Shown here: in pieces, positions 25,201 through 37,200 of the stretch | Numbering within the stretch: position 1 is the first letter of the stretch | Layout of the letters: each line of letters opens with the position of its first letter | Assembly (NCBI RefSeq): GCF_003073045.1 | Contig: NC_037591.1 | Span: forward strand, 23,097,319 to 23,161,318 | Direction: 5' to 3' | DNA length: 64,000 nucleotides | Source: Pomacea canaliculata | Taxonomy: Eukaryota; Mollusca; Gastropoda; Architaenioglossa; Ampullariidae | The notes under the pieces: model-generated | What the model saw: only the letters and a program-made list of their open reading frames with translations | Databases searched by the model: none | What the model was told of the DNA's origin: nothing | Program-made: the position numbers and the translations under genes

Positions 25201-28200
25201 GTGATATATTACTTTTGTAAGGATAAAAACATTAATCACACATTTCCCAAGAGTGAAGGCTATCGAAAATGTTTAAAAAACTGATTGGTCTATCTGCGAC
25301 GGAGTACAAAGACTTAAGAACACATGTGCGAAATAACTCAAATGAAACGGATCGAATCTCTGCTTTTTTCTGGTGGTGGTGAGGACTTATTAAACATTGA
25401 CACTGGTTGTTATGGACGCTATGACAAACTCCCTGAAATCGAAAAAAAAAACTCTAACTCAACCCCTTATTTTTAGCTTTTTTTTCTGTTTTCCTGAACC
25501 CTTTCAAAGCACGCTGCATCGTGCGCTAAGTTTCCGTGTCAGACATGCAATTGAGTCTAAGCAACGGTTCAGTCCGGCCTGGGTCGTCAACGTGTTCTCA
25601 CACATAAAAGAGCCCTTAAGGGCCGATAATCGCTTACAGGAAACTAATGTCGCTATACTTCCCCCTCTCCCCTACGTTATTCCCTCCCACCTGGCAACTC
25701 TCTGTGCCCTCCATTCATCAGTCTTTGATCTCGCCTTGATAAGGGAGCACCTCAGGAAACCCTCCCTCCCCTCTCTTGCTCAGCCGGCAAGTGTTTACAG
25801 CCCCAACCTCACATCACTTTCGTATTCCCCCAATTTTCAACATTCCAGGATGGAGCAAATGTTAGTGCTTCACCGACTTCCGGCCCCCAAAACTTGAAGT
25901 GGTTCGTGGAGAATAGCTATTATCATTCCACTTGGTAATTTCAATACAAGTTCAAGAATGACTTATTAGTTTTAATGTTTCGCACCATCCTGTCTACACT
26001 GCGCGCTCTCGTGAACGTTCCGCCCTTCCGTGAGATGTTGCAGTTATCCCGCCTTTTTTAAAATACTTTCAGCATGACTGCGCACTGAATTGTGTTTAAT
26101 AGTTTTCTTCTCCCCCCACCCCCCTCAAAAAAAAACCACAAAAAAACCCGCAAATCTGAACTGTAGCTCTCGCCATTCTGAACTTGCAGCCATGGGAAAT
26201 CCTTCAGACTTGATTTGTGAGTCACAGCTGATTGAATACGCAGACCTTAACAGCATCGCTAAAGTACAAATAAGAAGACAACATGCTAACTAAAATAGCA
26301 ATATTCAAAGCAGAGATCTGTCAATTTTCCAGTTCATGCATATTCGCTTTTAAAAATATACCGTAAATGTCGGTCTATTGAGCGCACCTGTATGTAAGTC
26401 ACACCCACTAATTTTTTTTTAAAATCTCTACTTTTTTCACAAATGAGCCGAACTGGCTGATAAGACACAAATATATACTGACCCATGCATGCTCTGTAAG
26501 TGCACGAACTTGTATTACAGGACTGCTTGCAGACGATTTTTTTCCCCCAGTTAACTACTAAAACGAGGCATGCTACTACAAAGCTTCGGGTTTAGTCACA
26601 TTCTTTGTTTAGGTTCACCGAGACTAACAGCGGAGAACTTCGCAAGGCTAAGCATTGGTCTCGGCAGACAGCAGTCCACCTATACACCTCCACGGTATGT
26701 GTCCAAAGATCGAGTTCCGGAGGGAGAAGGAGCGGCGCACGTGATCCCGCTGTGCGGCCTGTCAATCTCATTCAATCTCATCTCCTGAATGGGCGAACAA
26801 TGGCCACTTCACAGGTGACTGGGCTCAAATGGCGACTCTCTCACCCCGTGTCACGGCAGTCGCAAAGAGGGCGCCGCGCTCTGGAATCCGCTCCGCGTGA
26901 TAACAATCTACCACCGACACGACTTCCGTCTGCCCATAACAATGGCTTCGCTCCACACTTCAGTCGGTACGCACGAGACCAACGGCGCCGTTGCTCTCAA
27001 AGCAAGTCATACTGTCTAGCCTGGCAGACACACTTGATTCGTCCTCGTGCTCAACAAGAAAGATGAGTGACAACGAACTGCAAGATGTCTGGGCAAAAAA
27101 ACAAAAAGTTTTGGAAGTCATGAAAGAAACAATGAGTAACGTAAAAAAAAAAGGGACACACGATAAGGATGAGGATGGAAGGCTGCAGCAGGACTTCTCG
27201 TGGTAATAAAATGAGTGGTAGGTTATGAGGTTAACGAACAACAAGGCTGACGGACAAAATGCTTGAAGGTGTGGAGAAAGCTGTGAATGAAGCTACATCA
27301 TACGCTAAGGTGCTGATGGTACCCAACCTCATCACGAAAAATATTCCCTACGCAGCACTGCAAATAACAGATCGCTGGCAATCTTGCCAACTTTTGCTTG
27401 TTGCAGATAATGAGGGGATTTGGGGAGTGGAGAGTACTGCCGGTATTTCCAGGAGTTGCAGAATGCATACTTCAGCTTTCCTGGACAATCAGGCTTTTTT
27501 TTTTGTTTTGATTTTTTATGCAAAGTGAGGTTTTCAGTACTTTAGTTAATCAAACCCACAATGCCAGGATTTTTTTCTATGGAAGCAACAATCAAAGAAA
27601 AAAAAACATTGCTTCCAATAGTTTTTTTTCTTTCAGACTAGACACTTCCAGAACACAAGGATGTAATTTAAAAAGCAGAAATCCACAGTGAAAATCATTA
27701 TTCAGGCGTGATATATAGAAACACAAAAATATAACTTTAGTTCTGAGGGGCTCAGTTCAGACCTGATGAGAGGGAGGGAACATGGAGGGCTGGTACCCTG
27801 CTCAGCAGCTGTGGAGTGGCCCAGTTTTAGTCAGTAATTTCTTTTTCATTTTCTTAAACAAAAGTGAAAAGAAAAGAATTATGAAGAAAAAAAAAAACTA
27901 GACTTCATAAAATCTATAAAGCATAGGCTTCACCACCACTAGAGCTACTGCTATGTTCCGTAATTGTACCTAATCTGTGACAACATGATAAACATCCATT
28001 AGTGAAGGATATAAACTTGCATTTTTGGAATGACCCACTCGTATTTATCTGTCCGTCTGGTGTTGTTTGTCTTTATCTTCATTTTAATCTATGATTTCAC
28101 ATCCCCGGTGAATTTCCTTAGAAGAGGTGTGAGAAATTTTTTTGTCATTTCCACATACTGACACTTACATGACAGGTCTAAATGTTCATCCATGCAGTGT

Positions 28201-31200
28201 GAGAGCAGCGTGGTAACTCTTTTCTATCATTTTCCATCTATATTAAGTTATAAATGTAGTTTTCCAGTGATACAACTTGTAACAGTTACTGTTATTTAGC
28301 TGGGAATAAAAAAGTTACAATAATAATCAATGATTAATGCAAGGGGCGGAATTATCTGCCTGCACTGTGTGCTTCGGCGGCCCTGCTTCAGTGAGTGAAC
28401 CTACTTTTCTGTCTCTCTTTTCTTTAAATGAAAACTCATAGATTGGCACATTGCGCTCAACACTACATCTGATCACACCAACAGTAAAAAGAAAGATTAC
28501 GTAAGGTAATGCAATCTACTAAGAAGTGTATCAGCANNNNNNNNNNNNNNNNNNNNNNNNNNNNNNNNNNNNNNNNNNNNNNNNNNNNNNNNNNNNNNNN
28601 NNNNNNNNNNNNNNNNNNNNNNNNNNNNNNNNNNNNTCAGATGGTCGGACATCATCACTTGCGTGTAAACAGGCATTTTATTCTTGGCACGCGACACTTG
28701 CAAGGGAACTGTTTCTGCAGCATACCAATCTCTGATCAGAGCGAAAAGCAGACTACCGAAATTGGACCCAACTCGAGGTATCCATAAGTGGAGCGCTGAC
28801 TGCCCTGCGGGCCAGCATGGCCGAGCCCTGTAAGTCGCGCGGCGCCTTCATCCTTCTAAACTCCCCCTGTCGATCCGCAGGGGAGAACACCACGAGGCCA
28901 TCCAATACACACACTGACCGAGACTGTCAAAGCCTGATTTTGCCGCTGGTTGTTGACTCGAACAAATTGACGAAGCCTGCCGCATTGCTGCCTCATTATC
29001 ACACGTCAACAGAAGCACACACCATATGGACAAATAAATAATCTCTGTTGGTGTTGCGTCTCCTCAGCAGAACTGCAGAGCCGAACATAGTCACACCAGC
29101 TCCATAATTCCTCTCTGTGGTGGTGAGTAGATAAAAGGAACCTCAACGCATGAATAATCTCTCATAAACGCCTCCGTACTTATAAATCCAGATAGACGTA
29201 AACATACCATCGGGTTAATATTGCTAAACAATATTCATATACGTTATCACCATCCGGTTTGTATATTGGTGATGTGGCCCAGCGACTAAATGTGCGTGCA
29301 CATATGTGCGCACTGACTTTCACAATGGTCTAATAATTAGCAAGAACAACAGTCAGCCAGGAAATTCAAAAAAACTTAAACAAGCACAGACAAGCACGAA
29401 CGTACGATAAAAACAACGTTAGCATGCTAACACTGCCAGGAAAGGCCCTTCAACTTGCGTAAAGGCATTAAAATGCATGACACACTTCTCAATAAAAAAC
29501 TTCGAGAAAGAAATAACGACTATTCGAACCTCCAGAAGTCTTTCTTAATCTTCTCTGGTGGTGTAGGCTATAGCAGTGCTTTTGTCTTCTATTCGACGTC
29601 CACATGTCAATTGCTACACTAAGGAATGTATACAATGTTATTATTCAACACATTAATTTCCCTATTACTATAGTACACATAGATAACAAGTGTGCCCCGC
29701 GTATACCACTGCACTTGCAGCTTGCCACGCCCACAAGACATATTTGCCAAAAGGCGTGTGTGCAAATAAAGAATAGAGGCGAGCTTGACGTAAACAGGAT
29801 GGTATATGGACGTTCCCAACTCAAATGACTCACTGCACACCTATTTATTTTTACAGTTGGGTGACCCAAGCTCAAAGCAGAGCTGTGTTCAAATTTGCCT
29901 TCTTAAGATCACTCTCTCCGGCATGGTAATAAGCTGGAACATAATAATTCTGCGATAACACTGTCAGAGGTACAAGCAAACCACTCCCCACTTGTCTTAA
30001 AGAACACAGCGAGTTGAAACAAGGAGGCACAGTCAGTAAAGCCCCACATCTAAGTTACACGGGTTCAAACGTGCCAGACAGAGCCTAACCCAAATATAGG
30101 GTTAAACTAATACCAGGTAAGTCCTGCATATAGCCCTTAAGCCAATGATATGAAGGTACTCGTCCCTACAGAGCTCCCAAATCACAAAGGAACACGGATG
30201 CACTGCAGCGGTGAAAGATCTACCACCCCCGGCTTGACATCACAAGAGATACTTCATGTGAGAAAGGCTATTATGCACTGACAAGAGTTTAACGCGTGCC
30301 AGCAACTAAGGCTATATCGGCAAGCTGGGAGAAACTTCTGGCACCTGTCTCATAGGTACCACCGTGGTTCTGCCTATTAACTCTTAAGGGCAGACACATG
30401 CATCTGTATACATTCCCTTTACCTGTCAGAAACCCAGGAACAGCGCTTCTGAGAGACAAGCCCACCATAGGCATCACCTGCGCCTGCATACTACCGATGC
30501 ACTGAGGATCATAAAGAGCAAGCATGGGCTGAATGATAGTTCCCCTGTGAACATGCAGCACCCCACCACAAAAGAATGGCTACTCGGCACTGATTACTGA
30601 TGTCAAAAACACCTGAACAGAACAGCATAAACATGACCATACCATTAACTATAAAGGCGACATTTGCTCTTGTCCTGTCCATAATAAAGATGTTATTCTC
30701 ATCGAAAGATTATTTCAAAGTGACTATAAAAGAGAAGTCATTAGCTTTCTTAGCCTGCAAATTTGCGCGACATACTACAGAATTGTGCAAATATATAACA
30801 ACAACATTTAGCTTGATTTTCTGGTAAAGCGTTGGATGCTACCAATTTTCGGAATAGTGGCTTCTTTTTCAATAATAGGGGGACTTCTGTTCTTCAAAAA
30901 TAAGACTCTTGGTCTATTAGGTCGGAGAAACTGGGTAGGAGGGAATGGAAGAGCCAATAAAAACATCTTACCAAGAATGCACTGCGTTCCAGAAAAGCAG
31001 AAAAAACTAAAGAAACCCAAACTATCAGCACCTGGAAAATATGGCAACCACAAACATTGCTTATCATCTCAGTGCAATTTCCCTTAAAAAGTCAAAGGCT
31101 AAGTGTTATCCAGCTTCATGAGCATGAGTGTGTCCACAAGGAGAATTAATCTATTCAGTGTACATAAAGTGTCAGAGTTGGCTAGATGGAGTCATAGCAC

Positions 31201-34200
31201 AAGAATTTCAAAAGGCAAAAACAGCTAAAATTATACCCATTTAGATGATGGTTATCAGAAACAAAAAAATATTTAAATAGTAACTATTGTCACTATTATT
31301 TTTTTTTTTCAAAAGTTAGTGTATATTCCATTTTTTTAAAATCCCCTTATTATCAACTATCTAGATATGAGTTTTTAAGGTGAGCATGTATGCTGACAAT
31401 CAGGGCCATGTGAGGTAAGACCCTCAAAAAAGAGAGAGACAAAAAAAACCCCAAACAAAAGACAAAAAACCTGCTTCAGTTGTGTGCCTATTTTGAGTGA
31501 CTCTCATCGAAGCGGCCTGGGAGAATGCTGGTCTCTGGTTATCTTTCAGGGAGATCGCTACAAGGACCTCTCACATCCCCCAACCAGCAGATCCAAGACA
31601 TATCTAAGCCACTTCTTTTTTGTAAGAGACTCAAAAGAGCAAATCCATAGTGGGCACTTGCACATTCTGTGCAAGAGAACAGTGTAGGGGAGTATTGAGA
31701 AGGAGAAATGTTTTCACAACCCTCAGAGAAAAAGCATGCTGCACCCATGTGTAAGCTTGTCTGTCCCACTCTGCTTGCGTTAGTCTATACCACTGAAAAT
31801 TATTGTATCAGCCAAGAGCAAGTATATAACATGACAGTAAACACCTGCACTTATGGAACTATTAAATAAACCAATGTGACAACCAGAATTTCTAGTTATA
31901 TTTATCTCAGGCTTTTGAACACAGATAACTATACAAGAATGATCACAAACAAAGATGGTTTAGTCAAATGCTTCAGGTAACAAAATCTATCTTGTAATAC
32001 ATAGGGCTGGTAGAAAATAAATTTACTGGGATTTGTGTATCTGCACTCTCTTCTCTCTACCACCTTTACCCCACCTCTTCAAAACATCATCTTAATAGGT
32101 GTATAAGCTGGCAAGGCAAGAAATATGTTGAAAATATGCTACCCTGAAAGGAAAGCTGAATATCTTCAGACACTACAGGAAAACATGCAGCAAACTAGAA
32201 AAGAAAGAAAAAAAGTAATTATGATGGAAGAATTATTATACAGATTTCCAGTTCTGTTCAGAACTGCTCTGGAAACACTAAAGCTTAAGTGTTTTGTGCC
32301 TTGGTTACTTATTAAGCCTTCATCTATTCACAAGATTGCTTTAAATGTTCCTGATGAGCTCCAGGATTTAATGTTCTTTATACTGCATCCATCTACTATA
32401 ATTAAAGCACTCTTTAAAATGTTGAAGAATGATGGATTTAGTGTCATTTAATTAGCTTTAGTACACAGTCTACATGCATCCACGGCTCTAAAGACCCCAA
32501 CACTGTACATCTTGAAGGATAACTGTCGAAACTGAATCATGAAAAAAAGCAGGCACAAAGGGGCTTTCTGTCCTCACAGACAGGTTTGGATACAGCAGAA
32601 AAAAAAATCTGTTTTGCTGATAACTTCCTGGGGAGAAAATCTTAACTTTTCCATGCCAAGGGTGTGCTGAAAAGCATTTTATCACCCATGTAGGGTCCAT
32701 AAATCATTAGTACCACCATCTGCAATAATGTTGCCAGATGCCATATTAACAAACATTTTTAAATGCATTTTCCTTCTCACCTCCTTATCCCACCCCTCAA
32801 TATCTCTCCCACTCCAGCTCACCCAACCCTAATCCTCTTGAATCAAGATGAGCTTAGCAAGCCCAGCAAGGTAAACTGTTCCAGAATGTTACAATATTTA
32901 GCAGGTAAGAAAATGATCAACAGGTCACCTGGTATCCTTTTTCCACCTGAGATATAATAATATAGATATGGATTGAAATATAGTGAAATGCAACAATAGT
33001 GATTGATCGGGTGATTTATATAGCAATACAGCCTGTTTCAGGTGTAACACATTTAGAACTTTCTGGACATTCAGTGTCTCCTCTGTTCCTCTTTAATTGG
33101 GCAGTGGTGTTTCTTTTATAGCCTGCTCCAACCCTCCTCCATAGCTCACCATCTCCTTATTGAAGACCTACTTTTAATTTCTTTAATATAGCTATGTTTG
33201 GGCATAATAAAAGTGGGGTAAATTGTTTGAGGGTTTTATTCCCAATGACTGGCTAAAGCTCAGTTCAAGATACTTTTTTACCAAAATCTGAGTTCACTTC
33301 ACACTTCACATCTATTCTCAAGATATCCACCTACAAATATCATTTATGCCATGATCTTGCATATGCATCTGCAACAAGGTTAACAATGCAGTATCATCTG
33401 AGAATTTAACAATACAGCTATTCTCCACAAGACTGATTTGGATGTGGTAGTGCATTTACCATGAAGTTATTTTTCACAGTATTTTGGTGTATATGTGCTC
33501 TGGTGTGTGGGTTTCTTTGAGCAACACTTCACAGAATTCTGGTATTTTGTTCTCAGTTTTGCACCAAATATTTCATGCACAACCATGAAGCCCTTCAAAG
33601 AAGAAAAGTATTAAAAATATAACAGCAATACAAGAGGTTATTAAGCAGTTATAATACACAGCAGTTGATGATGGGAAATTGCCTTGCTTGTTTGCACAAT
33701 CATCGTTAATTACTGAAGTTATGCGTTCATTATTAAAATTTAGGATAATAACTTTAGATCATAGGAAGCTATGAATATTTTCCTCTGAGACTAACGGCAG
33801 TTATAACTTTTTAACTGTTGACAAGAATGCGTGGTTGGTACTATTCCATCATTTTCTAGCCAAACATAAAAAGTTACCAAAAAACGTTTAATGTAGATTT
33901 GCTTTTTGTGGGTTAAAAACAAAAATGTAGTTATCCAAGATAGATTTAAATCTCCAGAAAGAGCTTTTAATGAACAAGCTAAATTTGAGAACCAAGGAAA
34001 AATTTTAAAATCTCTGATCCACCAGCCTGTAGGGGAAAAGACATGCAAGTGCAATGTAACTGAATGTAACTGGATCAGTGAATATCTATAACTTAACACG
34101 GTGTTTTATCCAAGAGCAAACAGAGCATTTAGGAAATTCACCTGGAACAAGGTGATAATGCTTAGCCACTTCAATGATAAAGTAGAAAAAGAAAAACCTG

Positions 34201-37200
34201 TGTGCCCCTCACACCACAAGCTCAAGGAATAGCACAGTTGCAGAGAACAAGAAGAAATGTATGAAGCAGAAAAAATATAAGACATGAGAGAGAAAAAGAA
34301 TGGACAGGAACAAAGCATGTCTCCGTGATGAGATATAGAGTGAGGGAACACCCTACAGCACACCAGTGAACACACTAAGGAGATACACTTGACTGGTGAA
34401 TCTGGGGATGGGATACACCTGACAGGACCAAAATGCCGGGCTGGTAAACACCGGTTTGGCTCCATGGTCCATCCAGGAATGTACAGACACAGACTTAACC
34501 CAAATCTTTAGGCGATAAGAAAGGTAACAGGAGACAAGTTACTGGTATCTAGCAATGATACACTTGACCGGTTACGTGCGACTGCGATACGTCACTCAGC
34601 TAACAGATGGCCCGCAAACCTGAAATGAGCCACAGCACTGAGATGCTGCTGCTGCTGCTGCGATAAGTCACGGCGCTGCATCTGCTCGCTGCCGATTTGT
34701 AAGCGACGCTCAACAGGCCGACAGTCGTCCTCCCCAGCAAGCGGCCGGTAGGGGGAAGGGGAAACCTTCGAAGCGTGGGAAAAATCTGGTGCGGACCTCT
34801 TCTACCTCCACCCTGCGCCACGCACCCTTCTCCCGTGTCAAGTAGGGCCGCGGGCCGCTGAAGTGGAGGAGGAAATGCTGCGCACAGTGAGCTGCGGGAT
34901 GGAGGGTCGGGTGAGGGATAAGAGTACTACTTGGGGGGGGCGGGGTGGAGAATCACCAACGCGAGAAATGCGCCTTCAAGAGTCAAGAGATAGTAACTGC
35001 GATAGATGCTGTAAAGGTTGGTGGGGGGAAGGGGGGAGGGAAGTCATCGGAGGCAGGGCGAGGGGGACAGGCGGGTAATACCCAAAGGCGTTTGCTGTTC
35101 TCTGTGGAGCTCATCGACGAAGCTGACACGTACACGGGTGCGAGAGTGCTAACCAAAGATTTCAAGAGAGGCACGCTGGCTATTACAAGACCTGTGTTTG
35201 ACACCCGAACTCTGAGTGTATAAGAAAGAGAAAGAGAGCTTAATGTCAAAGACCTTTGAGAGGGAGAGGGGAAAACTTTGTTCAGCATCCTCGGTTGTTG
35301 CCAGCTGACAAATGTTAGGTATCAGTCGCCATTTCTAACGGCGCACACGATGTCCGAGATAAACTGAGGAATGGGGTTGCTAGTTGTCAGCGCTGATACA
35401 GAGCTCAGCAAGGTCCCAAAAGCTGTGTTCATCATTTTTGCTGCTGCTATTACTTTTGCTACCGTTATCCGCTTAATCTGCTCTATTTTTGCTCCTGTTA
35501 CAGCTACTTCTCCACAGTTGACTACCGTCAGTACCCACAACTCCTTCCTTCTCTGAGAGCTATCGAGTCATATCGCACTGTATTACAGGCGCGTGAGTGA
35601 TTTGTTGTCAGTTCACGCGGTTTATTTCAGTAACTAGGTCAGAAACTGGGATATGTTTTATAAGCTCCATCTGAAGCAGGCGTTCCCAGCCTTGGATGCT
35701 CACACACCCAAGGATGCGAGATGGAATTTCAGGGGTAGGGACAGAGCGAGGCCTTGACTGACGAGTCACGAGTCATCACTCAGCTGCCCTGACTATATAT
35801 TATTAATTATATGTGATTTTAAAGTGTAGATAACATTTGGGTCTTTCGGAGATATAGTAGGTGTTGCGTAAAAGGAATCGCTTATTTAATCCAAAAGATA
35901 GAGTATAGCAGATTTAACTAAGTAAAATAATAATCAGAATATTATTTAAAATAATTAAATTCTTCGTCTTAAAAATGTGATATACTTTTGTAAGGATAAA
36001 AACATTAATCACACATTTCCCAAGAGTGAAGGCTATCGAAAATGTTAAATAAAGAAATAAAAAAAAACTGATTGGTCTATCCGCGACGGAGTACGAAGAC
36101 TTATGAACACATGTGCGAAATAAATCAAATGAAACGAAATCTTTGCTTTTCTCTGGTGGTGGTGGTGGTGAGGACAGTATTGATACTGGTTGTTATGGAC
36201 GCTATGACAAACTCCCTGAAAATCGAAAAAAAACTCAACCCTTATTTCTAGTTTGTTTGTTTGTTTTTGTTGTGTTTTTTTTTCCCCTGTTTTCCTCAAC
36301 CCTTTCAAAGCACGCTGCATCGTGCGCTAAGTTTCTGTGTCAGACATGCAATTGAGTCTAAGCAACGGTTCAGTCCGGCCTGTGTCGTCAACGTGTTCTC
36401 ACACATAAAAGAGCCCTTAAGGGCCGATAATCGCTTACAGGAAACTAATGTCGCTATACTTCCCCCTCTCCCCTATGTTATTACCTCCCACCTGGCAACT
36501 CTCTGTGCCCTCCATTCATCAGTCTTTGATCTCGCCTTGATAAGGGAGCACCTCAGGAAACCCTCCCTCCCCTCTCTTGCTCAGCCGGCAAGTGTTTACA
36601 GCCCCAACCTCACATCACTTTCGTATTCCCCCAATTTTCAACATTCCAGGATGGAGCAAATGTTAGTGCTTCACCGACTTCCGGCCCCCAAAAACTTGAA
36701 GTGGTTCGTGGAGAATAGCTATTATCATTCCACTTGGTAATTTCAATACAAGTTCAAGAATGACTTATTAGTTTTAATGTTTCGCACCACCCTGTCGACA
36801 TTGCGCGCTCTCGTGAACGTTCCGCCCTTCCGTGAGATGTTGCAGTTATCCCGCCAGGTCTCTGCCTTTTTTAATATACTTTCAGCATGACTGCGCACTG
36901 AATTGTGTGTAATAGTTTTCTTTTTTGTCCCCGAAAAAAAACCGCAAATCTGAACTGTAGCTCTCGTCATTCTGAACTTCTTGCAGCCATGGGAAATCCC
37001 TCAGACTCGATTTGTGAGTCACAGATGATTGAATACGCAGACCGTAACAGCATCGTTAAAGTACAAATAAAAAGACAACATGCTAACTAAAATAGCAATA
37101 TTCAAAGCAGAGATCTGTCAATTTTCCAGTTCGTGTATATTCACTTTTTAAAATATACCGTAAATTTTGGTCTATTGAGCGCACCTGTATGTAAGCCACA

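Larger units (their letters stand above)
18060..28536. repeat. First copy of the 10.5-kb duplicated segment (left contig end)
   Basis: This segment is collinear with 28,637-39,350. Its right edge is the N gap: the last bases before the gap (AAGAAGTGTATCAGCA) correspond to 39,335-39,350 in the second copy. Between about 20,000 and 26,300 the copies are nearly identical (offset about 10.7 kb). Approaching the gap (27,000-28,536) this copy and its partner differ by many small insertions and deletions. It contains exons 2-4 and most of exon 5 of the membrane protein gene. Confidence 0.9.

Noticed and set aside
25397-25897. A 166-codon plus-strand open frame with a 159-codon partner at 36,261-36,740
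   Set aside because: The clear differences I noticed between copies all change the amino acid (for example R to C, W to C, P to T), and the ends differ by frame. There is no splice context and no family resemblance. It is probably a chance frame in GC-richer sequence.
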